NCBI GenBank assembly: GCA_900544635.1 | Contig: UQVV01000019.1 | Span: 1 to 15,667, forward strand | DNA length: 15,667 nucleotides | DNA from: an uncultured Cloacibacillus sp. | GTDB taxonomy: Bacteria; Synergistota; Synergistia; Synergistales; Synergistaceae | Direction: 5' to 3' | Shown: positions 1 through 6,861 of the stretch, in pieces | Position numbering within the stretch: the stretch's first letter is position 1 | How the letters are laid out: each line of letters opens with the position of its first letter | The notes under the pieces: generated by a model | The model's database searches: none | Seen by the model: the letters and a program-made list of their open reading frames with translations, nothing else | What the model was told of the DNA's origin: nothing | Translations under genes and position numbers: made by a program

Positions 1-1
1 G

Positions 2-769
2 GGCCAACTCCCCGTCGACAACAAGGGCAACGTCCGCCCCTACTCCTTCCGCATCTGCTTCACCGACCCCTATCAGGGAGCTCTTGCGGCCGACCTCGCT
101 TACAACGACCTTCACAAGACGAAGGCCGCCATCCTCTACAACGTCGGTTCGGACTACGCCCAGGGACTTCGCGAGTTCTTCATCGACAGCTATGAGAAGC
201 TCGGCGGAAAGATAGTCGCCGACGAAGGCTTCCGTGAGACCGACGTCGACTTCCGCGCCCAGCTTACGAAGATCAAGAACTCCGGCGCCGACGTAATGCT
301 CCTCCCCGGCATGGGCAAGGACATGGCGCTCGCCATCAAGCAGGCTCAGGAGCTCGGACTTGACCTCACCATCATCGGCGGCGACGGCTACGCTGAATTC
401 ATGAACGAAATCGCCGGCCCCGCGATGAAGGGAACCTACTGGGTCAACCACACCTACCTCGACGACCCTGGAATGGCCCCGATCTTCGCCCGCTATAAGG
501 AAGTCTACAACGACGACTGCAAAGAGTTCGTAAACGGAACCATGGCCTATGACGGCATGTACTGGCTCATCGACGCCATCAAGCGCGCAGGAAAGGCCGA
601 AGGCCCCGCGATAGCGAAGGCTCTCGAAGAGACGAAGGGCCTCGAGCTCCACCACGCGACTCTGACCATCGACCCGGCGACCCACAACCCCGTCAACAAG
701 GCCGGTATCATCCTTAAAGTCGGAGACGACCTCAAGACCGACTTCTACAAGAAAGTCGAACCGAAATAA
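2..769 (+). CDS. livK: Branched-chain amino acid ABC transporter substrate-binding protein (LivK-like), 5' truncated
   Basis: This is the C-terminal 255 residues of an extracytoplasmic leucine/isoleucine/valine-type binding protein (type I periplasmic-binding fold, Peripla_BP_6 group). Its frame is open from the first base of the window, so the signal peptide and N-terminal lobe lie upstream. Visible landmarks are FRICFTDPYQG near the start, typical of the hinge-proximal region of LivK proteins; the AILYNVGSDYAQGL strand-helix segment; and DFRAQLTKIKNSGADVMLLPG, the usual 'two-lobe' motif. The protein ends in a lysine-rich tail at TAA 767-769. It delivers its ligand to the LivHM permease encoded just downstream. 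The exact ligand cannot be read from sequence; family members bind Leu/Ile/Val, and relatives bind other amino acids or short-chain amides. A terminator hairpin 19 nt after the stop separates it from livH. Confidence 0.93.
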   Translation, partial: GQLPVDNKGNVRPYSFRICFTDPYQGALAADLAYNDLHKTKAAILYNVGSDYAQGLREFFIDSYEKLGGKIVADEGFRETDVDFRAQLTKIKNSGADVMLLPGMGKDMALAIKQAQELGLDLTIIGGDGYAEFMNEIAGPAMKGTYWVNHTYLDDPGMAPIFARYKEVYNDDCKEFVNGTMAYDGMYWLIDAIKRAGKAEGPAIAKALEETKGLELHHATLTIDPATHNPVNKAGIILKVGDDLKTDFYKKVEPK

Positions 770-787
770 GTAATTAAAGCCACTCTC

Positions 788-830
788 GCGTCCAAGGCTT
801 TACTCTGCGAAAGCCTTGGACGCTTTTCTC
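788..830 (+). terminator. Intercistronic terminator/attenuator between livK and livH
   Basis: A perfect 14-bp inverted repeat (788-801 with 810-823) with an 8-nt loop is followed by TTTTCTC. It has the form of a rho-independent terminator, but the operon continues with livH about 50 nt later. Partial termination here would give more binding protein than permease, a common arrangement for ABC importers. Partial read-through is inferred, not seen. Confidence 0.85.
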
Positions 831-870
831 GACAAGCCCCGCTTATCTGTTTATCAACGCAAGAAAGTTT

Positions 871-876
871 GAGGTG
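871..876 (+). promoter_or_regulatory. Ribosome binding site that places the livH start at TTG 883
   Basis: GAGGTG lies 6 nt before TTG 883. The upstream in-frame GTG at 874 overlaps this site and has no good Shine-Dalgarno of its own, so the TTG is preferred. Confidence 0.55.
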
Positions 877-882
877 TTGCTC

Positions 883-1767
883 TTGGAGACTTTCATCCAG
901 CAGCTTATTAACGGACTGTCGCTCGGCTCGGTTTACGCACTTATCGCTGTCGGATATTCCCTCGTATACTCCGTGCTTCTGTTCTCGAATTTCGCCCACG
1001 GCGGATTCCTCGTAATAGGCGGCTATATCTGCTACTACGCGCTGCGTTCCGGCGGAGCCAATATCTGGATCGCCTCGTTCGCTGCCCTCGTCGGCGCGGG
1101 AATTTCGGCCATCGTCGTCGAACGCCTCGCCTATCGCCCGATACGCGAACGCACGCCGATAACGCTCTACATGCTCATCGCTTCGATGGGTATGAGCATC
1201 GTCATTGAAAACATCTTCGTGGTCACCGTCGGCGGACGCTTCCGCGCGCTGCCCCCGGTCATCCCGACTGAACCGGTAAATTTCCTCGGCCTCGCCACGA
1301 CGAGCGCCTTCGACATCCTTTCGCTCGTCACCGCGGTCGTATTCCTCGCGGGGCTCCAGCTCTTCCTCGTCAAGACGAAGTGGGGGCTCGCGATCCGCGC
1401 AGCTTCCTATAACCTCAAGACGGCGGGCCTCATGGGCGTCAACGTCAACAGGCTCATCGCGATAGTCTTCTTCGTCGCGGGGCTCCTCGCCGGCGTCGGA
1501 GGCATATTCCTCTCCGTCCGCTACACGCTCTATCCGCAGCTCGGAAGCATGATAACGACGAAGGCCTTCGTTGCGGCGGTTATAGGCGGCCTCGGCTCGC
1601 TGCCGGGCGCGGTCATCGGAAGCATCATCCTCGGCCTCGCCGAAATGCTGACGGCGGGCTTCATATCGAGCCAGTTCCGCGACCTCGTCGTCTTCGGAAT
1701 ACTCATCATAACGCTGATTGTCCGTCCGACGGGACTCTTCGGAAAATCCGTCGGCGAGAAAGTGTAA
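883..1767 (+). CDS. livH: Branched-chain amino acid ABC transporter permease LivH
   Basis: Integral membrane half-permease of the Liv importer, 294 residues from TTG 883 (297 if GTG 874 is used). The N-terminus METFIQQLINGLSLGSVYAL is the standard LivH opening. NFAHGG at about residues 36-41 is the conserved cytoplasmic-face motif of the family. GGLGSLPGAVIG at about 235-246 is the loop that contacts the ATPases, and RPTGLFG at 281-287 is the usual C-terminal signature. Roughly eight hydrophobic segments cover most of the chain. It pairs with LivM to form the translocation pore and is driven by LivG/LivF. livM follows 16 nt after its TAA. Length and motifs are normal for the family; only the start codon is uncertain. 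Confidence 0.95.
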   Translation: METFIQQLINGLSLGSVYALIAVGYSLVYSVLLFSNFAHGGFLVIGGYICYYALRSGGANIWIASFAALVGAGISAIVVERLAYRPIRERTPITLYMLIASMGMSIVIENIFVVTVGGRFRALPPVIPTEPVNFLGLATTSAFDILSLVTAVVFLAGLQLFLVKTKWGLAIRAASYNLKTAGLMGVNVNRLIAIVFFVAGLLAGVGGIFLSVRYTLYPQLGSMITTKAFVAAVIGGLGSLPGAVIGSIILGLAEMLTAGFISSQFRDLVVFGILIITLIVRPTGLFGKSVGEKV

Positions 1768-1783
1768 AGGAGGGCGGTCTGTT

Positions 1784-2665
1784 ATGGAAGGTTATGCCGT
1801 TGGAGTTATCACCCTCCTCGCTATAAACTGCATCGCCGCTATGGGCGTCTCGCTCTTCACCGGATTCACGGGCATCTTCACGCTCGGACACGCCGGCTAC
1901 ATGGCGATAGGCGCGTACACCGCGGCCATACTCACTGTCGAATACGGCGTGCATTTCATACCCGCAATCATCGCGGGCGGAATCCTCGCCATGATACTCG
2001 CGTTCCTGATAGGCATCCCGACGCTGAAGCTCGTCGGAGACTACTACGCCATCGTCTCCCTCGGCCTCGGCGAAGCGATACGCCTCATCATTGAGAACTG
2101 GAACGACGTCACGCGCGGCGCGCGCGGCTATCCGGGAATCGACGGATTCACCTCGATGCCCGTCGCTGTAGGGTTCTTCCTAGTGCTTGCGGTCGCGATG
2201 TTCTTCCTTGTAAACAGCAGCTACGGGCGCACCTTCAAGGCCTGCCGCGACGACTACGTCGCCGCCTCGCTGCTCGGCTTCAACACGGCGCACTACCGCA
2301 ACCTCAGCCTTGCGATATCGGGCTTCTACTGCGGCGTCTCGGGCGCCCTCATAGCCGGATACATGTCCTTCATACAGCCGATAATGTTCGACATGGCGAA
2401 GTCGACGGAGCTCGTCTCGATAGTCGTCTTCGGAGGCCTCGGCTCGATGAGCGGATGCCTGCTCGGCACGACGATACTGACGCTCGTCACTGAGCTCTTC
2501 CGCCCGATTTCCCAGTACCGTATGCTTATCTACGGACTCGTCCTCGTCCTCGTCATGGTGCTGCGTCCGGAAGGCATCATGGGGACGAACGAGCTCACGC
2601 CCGCTTACCTGAAAAAGCTCTTTTCACGTAAAAAGACCGGAACGGCAGAGGAGGGAGCCCGCTGA
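1784..2665 (+). CDS. livM: Branched-chain amino acid ABC transporter permease LivM
   Basis: Second membrane subunit of the Liv importer, 293 residues. The ATG at 1784 is chosen because AAAGGAGGG (1767-1775) lies just upstream. A longer in-frame opening from 1718 would overlap livH without a ribosome site. GFTGIFTLGHAGYMAIGAY at residues 27-45 is the LivM hallmark (the 'GHA.F/Y..GAY' motif). GGLGSMSG at 217-224 is the ATPase-contact loop, and RPEGIMG at 261-267 is the family C-terminal motif. Hydrophobic segments run through the chain, which ends in a basic cytoplasmic tail. The stop codon overlaps the livG start by one base (TGATG), so the two are probably translationally coupled. Confidence 0.95.
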   Translation: MEGYAVGVITLLAINCIAAMGVSLFTGFTGIFTLGHAGYMAIGAYTAAILTVEYGVHFIPAIIAGGILAMILAFLIGIPTLKLVGDYYAIVSLGLGEAIRLIIENWNDVTRGARGYPGIDGFTSMPVAVGFFLVLAVAMFFLVNSSYGRTFKACRDDYVAASLLGFNTAHYRNLSLAISGFYCGVSGALIAGYMSFIQPIMFDMAKSTELVSIVVFGGLGSMSGCLLGTTILTLVTELFRPISQYRMLIYGLVLVLVMVLRPEGIMGTNELTPAYLKKLFSRKKTGTAEEGAR

Positions 2666-3432
2666 TGAGCGCACTGCTTGAACTTAAAGAAGTAAACAAA
2701 TCGTTCGGCGGCGTCCAGGCCGTCCGCGACATGAGCTTCGTCATAAACAAAGGCGAGCTGGCCGGCCTCATAGGGCCGAACGGAGCCGGAAAGACGACGA
2801 TATTCAACCTCGTGACCGGCGTCTACGACGTTACGAGCGGCGACATCGTCTTCAAAGGCGAGAGCATCGCGAAGCTCAAGACCTTCCAGGTAATCTCGCG
2901 CGGCATCGCGCGCACCTTCCAGAACCTGCGCCTTTTCGCGGCCTCGTCGGTGCTCGAGAACGTCATGACCGCCGCGCAGCAGCACTACAAATATAATTTC
3001 TTCGAGGCCGTCACGCACATCGGACGCTGGAAGAGCCAGGAGGCTGCGACGCGCAAGGAAAGCATGGAGCTGCTTGAGCGCGTCGGGCTCGCCGACCGCG
3101 CCAACCAGGCCGCGGGAACGCTGCCATACGGTCTCCAGCGCCGCCTTGAAATCGCGCGCGCCATATCGCTTCAGCCGGAACTCCTGCTTCTCGACGAGCC
3201 GGCCGCCGGTATGAACGCCGACGAAGTCGTACAGCTCAACGAACTGATTACCGGCATCCACCGCGACTTCAAGCTGACGATACTGCTCATCGAGCACCAC
3301 ATGGACATGGTTATGGCGATATGCCCGCACATCGTCTGCATGAACTTCGGCGCGAAGATAGCCGAGGGCTCGCCGGCGGAAATTCAGAGCCATCCCGACG
3401 TGCTCAAGGCCTACCTCGGAGAGGAGGAATAG
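2665..3432 (+). CDS. livG: Branched-chain amino acid ABC transporter ATP-binding protein LivG
   Basis: Cytoplasmic ATPase of the Liv importer, 255 residues. Walker A is GPNGAGKTT at 37-45 and the Q-loop glutamine is at about 86 (RTFQN). The signature helix is the LivG-type variant PYGLQRRLEIARA around 154-166, in place of the classic LSGGQ. Walker B is LLLLDEP at 173-179, followed by AAGMN, typical of LivG, and the switch histidine is in IEHHMD at about 211-212. A GAGGAGGGAG Shine-Dalgarno precedes the ATG. It acts as a heterodimer with LivF on LivHM. No key residue is missing. Confidence 0.96.
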   Translation: MSALLELKEVNKSFGGVQAVRDMSFVINKGELAGLIGPNGAGKTTIFNLVTGVYDVTSGDIVFKGESIAKLKTFQVISRGIARTFQNLRLFAASSVLENVMTAAQQHYKYNFFEAVTHIGRWKSQEAATRKESMELLERVGLADRANQAAGTLPYGLQRRLEIARAISLQPELLLLDEPAAGMNADEVVQLNELITGIHRDFKLTILLIEHHMDMVMAICPHIVCMNFGAKIAEGSPAEIQSHPDVLKAYLGEEE

Positions 3433-3436
3433 GGAC

Positions 3437-4168
3437 ATGACGGAAAACCGCACTCCTATTCTCGCAGTCAGGGACCTAGTCGTCCGCTACGGAGCTATAC
3501 AGGCGCTCAAAGGCGCTTCGCTCGACGTTTATCCCGGAGAGATAGTCGCAGTCATCGGGGCCAACGGCGCGGGCAAATCGACGATGATGAACGCCATCAT
3601 GGGCGACGTGCCGCGCGTCTCCGGCGAGATACTGCTCGACGGCGTCGCGCTTCCCGCCAAGAGCTTCCAGGTCGTTTCCGCCGGCGTCAGCCTTTCACCC
3701 GAAGGACGCAAGGTCTTCGCGCCGCTCACAGTTCTCGAAAACCTCGACATGGGAGCCTTCCCGCTCAGCGACAAGGCGGAGATAGAGCGCCTCAAGCAGA
3801 GCGTCTTCGAGCTCTTCCCGCGCCTGCTCGAACGCAAGAACCAGTACGCGGGAACGCTCTCCGGCGGCGAACAGCAGATGCTCGCGATAGGCCGCGCGCT
3901 CATGGCGCGCCCGCGCGTCCTGCTCCTCGACGAACCGTCGCTCGGACTCGCGCCCATCATCATCAACGAAATCTTCAAGGAGCTCACCGAGATCAACAGA
4001 AAGCTCGGCATGGCGATACTGATAGTCGAGCAGAACGCGAAGAAGGCCCTCCAGCTTTCGCACCGTGCCTACGTCATCCAGACCGGCACGATCATCATGG
4101 AAGGCAAATCCGACGACCTGCTCCACAATCCCGAAATCGAGGAAGCCTACCTCGGCGGCAAAAAGTAA
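3437..4168 (+). CDS. livF: Branched-chain amino acid ABC transporter ATP-binding protein LivF
   Basis: Second cytoplasmic ATPase of the importer, 243 residues, starting 4 nt after livG with GAGGAGGAA as ribosome site. Walker A is GANGAGKST at 41-49. The signature LSGGEQQMLAIGRAL begins at 141, Walker B VLLLDEPSLGLAP begins at 161, and VEQN at 197-200 is the LivF form of the switch region, where Gln replaces the usual His. SPEGRKVF at about 87-94 is also typical of LivF. It is the last gene of the operon; a terminator hairpin follows about 30 nt downstream. Confidence 0.96.
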   Translation: MTENRTPILAVRDLVVRYGAIQALKGASLDVYPGEIVAVIGANGAGKSTMMNAIMGDVPRVSGEILLDGVALPAKSFQVVSAGVSLSPEGRKVFAPLTVLENLDMGAFPLSDKAEIERLKQSVFELFPRLLERKNQYAGTLSGGEQQMLAIGRALMARPRVLLLDEPSLGLAPIIINEIFKELTEINRKLGMAILIVEQNAKKALQLSHRAYVIQTGTIIMEGKSDDLLHNPEIEEAYLGGKK

Positions 4169-4198
4169 CGGCAAGTCACGGCAGAATAGCATAAATCG

Positions 4199-4227
4199 GG
4201 GCGCGGACGGCGAATCCGCGCCCTTTT
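4199..4227 (+). terminator. Rho-independent terminator of the liv operon
   Basis: A perfect 9-bp GC-rich stem (4199-4207 with 4215-4223) with a 7-nt loop is followed by TTTTCC. It lies 30 nt after the livF stop. Confidence 0.85.
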
Positions 4228-4232
4228 CCGTA

Positions 4233-4245
4233 TGCGCCGTCCGCG
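4233..4245 (+). repeat. Left copy of a 13-nt direct repeat flanking the 4347-6353 cassette
   Basis: TGCGCCGTCCGCG occurs here and again at 6417-6429, in the same orientation. Both copies are intergenic, just outside the two accessory-looking genes. The bases next to the repeat differ at both ends, so the match is exactly 13 nt. It could be a duplicated target or integration footprint, or chance in GC-rich DNA. Confidence 0.4.
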
Positions 4246-4346
4246 CTATCATTTTCGCAAAAGACGGCGGCGCTTGGAACGCGGCGGCGGTCGCTGACGC
4301 GCGCCTGCATAGACGGAGACGCAGCGCCGATTAAGGAGGAAAAGCG

Positions 4347-5768
4347 ATGAACTTACCGAAACGCGACGGCCTGCACGGCCGGTACTATCTGATACACAAG
4401 CCGGACACCGCGCCGGAGGTGCTGGCGGAGGCGGACGTCTGCATTCAGGACGTGCTGAACGGGACCGCGAGGGAGAATCACTCGGGCTATCCGACGGTGG
4501 TGCGCAATCACAACGGGACTCCGTTCCTGCCGAGCCAGTTGTTGGAACGTTATCTCTCACGTCAGCCGCTGAAGGGATTTCCTTACGACGCCGCCGCATT
4601 CTGCGATGCGCTGCGGCGGCTGGCGGGCTGGAAAGAGATTGACCACACGCTGGATAAGTACATAGAAAAGCACGTGCAGAAACGCTATTTTGTGGAGGGC
4701 GAGAAAGAAAGCTATTTCTCCTGCTATCCGCCCTGCACGGTTTCCCCGGAGCTGCGGCCCGAGGATGTTGACGAAAATCTGCTGCGCTTCGTCTGTTATG
4801 CGGCGGTCTGTCATACGGTCTACGGCATCAGCTGCGAATCCGTCACGACGAAGCATCTGCTCGGCCTGGTTTCGCAGCTTCGCCCGGACATTGTGAAGGA
4901 ACTGAAAGACAACGGCAGCGGCAAGCTGCCGCACGACATTCAAAAGAGAAAAACAAAGCACATGACCGCCTCGGCCAACGACGCCTTCGCGGTCGTCCGC
5001 ATCACGGCAAGGGACTGCTCGGAGGGATGCTGCGCCGAGGCGCTGGAATACCTGTGCGTCGTGCTTGAACAGCCGGACTTCCCGCGCAGCTACTCCGTCG
5101 AGTTCCGCGGGCCGGAGAAAATATATCTGCCGGTCCCGGGCCTGCCGAAGAAGGGCGTGAACCAGCTCTTCGCCTGCGCGGTGCGCTATCCGCGGCTCCA
5201 CGGCCTGATAGAACAGTACGCGCGGCTCGCCATGCGCGAGGACGAGTGGTACAATAACTTGAGCGACGAATACTGCGCCATGCCCGGCACCTTCGCCGTC
5301 TTCGCGCTGGGTATGGAAGGGCTTGAGCCTAAGCTGCTGAGACTGGTCTGCGACTACCTGGATCTCTGCGACGACGAACATTCGTCATTGCAGGAAAAAT
5401 TCATCCACGCCTTTTTCAAAAAATTCGGCTTCTCGCGGCAGACCATGCCCGTCTTGCTCCACGGCGTCCGGTCCATGCAGTCGCTCAGCCCCGCGAAAGA
5501 GTTCGGCTCTCTGATAGCCAACGATGAGAGCCTCGATGCCCTGCTTGAAATCAAGAGCCGTCTGGCGGACTATCTGCCGGAAGAGGATGAAGATGATGAG
5601 GAAGCGAAAGACTTCCTATGGCGCGACACGCTCTGGGCGATATGGGGCAAAGCGTCCGAAAACGGCGGAGGCAAGGTCGTCAAGGCCGCGCCTGATGAGC
5701 TGAAAGAAAAATACCGTCAGGTCTTCAAGGCGGTGCGGAGTGAAAAAGAAATGGACAATGCGCAATAG
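4347..5768 (+). CDS. Uncharacterised 473-residue cytoplasmic protein
   Basis: A soluble-looking protein with no signal peptide or membrane span. The ATG has an excellent ribosome site (AAGGAGG, 4334-4340). I cannot assign a function. The wording resembles an uncharacterised bacterial family that I think is DUF6138, from memory and unverified. The best candidate conserved block is residues 260-345: LPVPGLPKKGVNQLFACAVR, then YARLAMREDEWYNN, CAMPGTFAVFALGMEG and CDYLDLCDDEHSS. Its helix-turn-helix periodicity suggests stacked alpha-helical repeats. About 15 cysteines are scattered and not in metal-site spacing. Residues 411-419 are strongly acidic (PEEDEDDEE). Codon use leans more to CTG and GTG and mixes ATT/ATC/ATA more than the liv genes, consistent with separate origin. 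A P-loop gene follows 36 nt later, probably in the same transcript. Confidence 0.85.
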   Translation: MNLPKRDGLHGRYYLIHKPDTAPEVLAEADVCIQDVLNGTARENHSGYPTVVRNHNGTPFLPSQLLERYLSRQPLKGFPYDAAAFCDALRRLAGWKEIDHTLDKYIEKHVQKRYFVEGEKESYFSCYPPCTVSPELRPEDVDENLLRFVCYAAVCHTVYGISCESVTTKHLLGLVSQLRPDIVKELKDNGSGKLPHDIQKRKTKHMTASANDAFAVVRITARDCSEGCCAEALEYLCVVLEQPDFPRSYSVEFRGPEKIYLPVPGLPKKGVNQLFACAVRYPRLHGLIEQYARLAMREDEWYNNLSDEYCAMPGTFAVFALGMEGLEPKLLRLVCDYLDLCDDEHSSLQEKFIHAFFKKFGFSRQTMPVLLHGVRSMQSLSPAKEFGSLIANDESLDALLEIKSRLADYLPEEDEDDEEAKDFLWRDTLWAIWGKASENGGGKVVKAAPDELKEKYRQVFKAVRSEKEMDNAQ

Positions 5769-5804
5769 CGTGCGATAAATTGGAACAACGTCAGGGAGAA
5801 AAGT

Positions 5805-6353
5805 ATGAAGAATGGACGAATCGTTATAATCACGGGCTCTCCGGGGACAGGAAAGACTACCGCGGCGGCTGTTATCGCAAAAGAGTCGGATCTGGAAAAA
5901 TCGGTACACATGCACACCGACGACTTTTATCACTATCTGAGCAAAGGGGCGATACCGCCGTATCTGCCGGAGTCAAACGAGCAGAATCTTGTCGTCATCG
6001 AAGCATTTTTAGAAGCGGCGAAGCGGTTTGTCCGCGGCGGATATGACGTAATAGTGGACGGTATCGTTGGGCCGTGGTTCTTGGCGCCGTGGCTTGGCCT
6101 TGTCGGGGAAGGTTATGAGGTACACTATATTATTTTAAGAGCCTGTAAGGGAGAAACCCTAAAACGAGCGGTAGCGCGCTCGAAGCTAGACAGGAAAACA
6201 AATATTGAATTGGTAGAGACAATGTGGACGCAATTTTGCAGTCTCGGGAGATATGAAGCAAACGTCGTCGATACGACGGCATATTCCGTTGAAGAGACTG
6301 TTTCCGCAATACGTGAGAAAATCGAAAGCGGGACAGCGTTATTGTCTCAGTAA
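5805..6353 (+). CDS. Small P-loop kinase-like NTPase (AAA_33 / zeta-toxin-like fold)
   Basis: A protein of 182 residues; ATG 5805 has AGGGAG at 5793-5798. Walker A is GSPGTGKTT at residues 11-19, after a hydrophobic first strand. HTDDFYHYL at 37-45 carries the Asp-Asp-Phe element where such kinases hold the catalytic acid and substrate. YDVIVDGIVGPWFL at 80-93 is a second strand with a conserved-looking DGIVGPW turn. An arginine-rich lid region follows around 150-160 (AVARSKLDRK), then MWTQFCSLGRYE. This is the architecture of small phosphotransferases such as chloramphenicol phosphotransferase, zeta toxins and gluconate kinase relatives. The substrate cannot be named. The gene is clearly poorer in G+C than its neighbours, with many A/T third positions, which suggests recent acquisition. 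No antitoxin-like partner is present, so a toxin role is not supported. Confidence 0.85.
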   Translation: MKNGRIVIITGSPGTGKTTAAAVIAKESDLEKSVHMHTDDFYHYLSKGAIPPYLPESNEQNLVVIEAFLEAAKRFVRGGYDVIVDGIVGPWFLAPWLGLVGEGYEVHYIILRACKGETLKRAVARSKLDRKTNIELVETMWTQFCSLGRYEANVVDTTAYSVEETVSAIREKIESGTALLSQ

Positions 6354-6409
6354 TATAGTTCAATTAACCACATAAACAAGACGAACGATATCTAGCCATG
6401 CCGCGCTCC

Positions 6410-6582
6410 GACGCTGTGCGCCGTCCGCGTAAGCGGACATAAAAAATCACCTTTGCGCACAGCTAGCGTCAGGCGTGTTTCCTGGCCGACGCAACATCCA
6501 GCGGCTTGTGTATACGCGACGTATGGAATAGAAGACGCTGGGTTCCGCATCAAGCGCGGGACGACAAATTATGTCGTTTTTT
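6410..6582. repeat. Candidate interspersed palindromic (REP-like) element
   Basis: Nested and consecutive inverted repeats fill this segment. An outer stem of 6410-6421 pairs with 6455-6470 (a 4-nt bulge) and encloses a 6-bp hairpin with a GTAA loop at 6423-6438. The pair 6466-6473 / 6481-6492 forms another interrupted stem. GTTCCGC at 6542-6548 pairs with 6556-6562 with one G-T wobble, and 6561-6566 / 6572-6577 forms a hairpin followed by TTTTT. The phrase GGTTCCGCATCAAGCGCGGG resembles the short palindromic repeats scattered between genes in many bacteria. Copy number cannot be judged from one window. Confidence 0.45.
6417..6429 (+). repeat. Right copy of the 13-nt direct repeat flanking the cassette
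   Basis: Identical to 4233-4245 and in the same orientation; it lies 63 nt after the P-loop gene stop and inside the palindromic element. See the left copy for interpretation. Confidence 0.4.
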
Positions 6583-6683
6583 CTTGTAAAGTTAAACCAC
6601 TATATTTGCATAAGAAATCCTTATTTCTCTGTATGTCAATTTTTGCGCGGCGGCGCGAAAAATTTTCAAAGTTATCTGCCGAG

Positions 6684-6717
6684 GCGGCAAGTCTGCATCA
6701 GATTTGCCGCTTTTTTT
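6684..6717 (+). terminator. Strong rho-independent terminator without an obvious upstream gene
   Basis: A 12-bp stem (6684-6695 with 6699-6710, one G-T wobble) with a 3-nt loop is followed by seven T residues. The nearest + strand gene ends about 330 nt upstream, so the terminator may end a long 3' tail of the cassette or an unrecognised small RNA. Confidence 0.85.
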
Positions 6718-6816
6718 GCTGAGTGCGCGGCTTACTGGCATTTTACACATTGCCGCGCGCATTTCGCTCCCTTCCCTCCATTTCGCGCCGCTTTGCACGC
6801 GCCGCGGCGCGCTATG

Positions 6817-6825
6817 TGTTATACT
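6817..6825 (+). promoter_or_regulatory. Extended -10 promoter for the zinc-ribbon gene
   Basis: TGTTATACT has the extended -10 form (TG, one base, then TATACT, 5 of 6 to consensus). No good -35 hexamer sits at normal spacing, which fits the extended -10 class. The predicted start is about 30 nt before the ATG at 6862. Confidence 0.55.
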
Positions 6826-6861
6826 GATACGTGTGTCATTTAACGAAGAGGGGGAAACGTA

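Larger units (their letters stand above)
6354..6861. other. Gene-free, hairpin-rich interval of about 500 nt
   Basis: I find no credible coding region: the short open frames here lack ribosome sites and family-like composition. The interval contains a palindromic element (6410-6582), two small hairpins at 6613-6628 and 6638-6664, a strong terminator at 6684-6717 that belongs to no nearby gene, and the promoter of the next gene near 6817. It is visibly richer in A+T than the flanking genes between about 6560 and 6720. Confidence 0.6.

Noticed and set aside
4347..6353. Toxin-antitoxin reading of the two-gene cassette
   Set aside because: The P-loop protein has a zeta-toxin-like fold, but the partner is a 473-residue protein, unlike any small epsilon-type antitoxin, and no other antitoxin-like frame is present.
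6453..6843. Two short plus-strand frames (about 90 codons each) in the gene-free interval
   Set aside because: They overlap each other, the palindromic element and the terminator, lack ribosome sites and show no protein-like composition.
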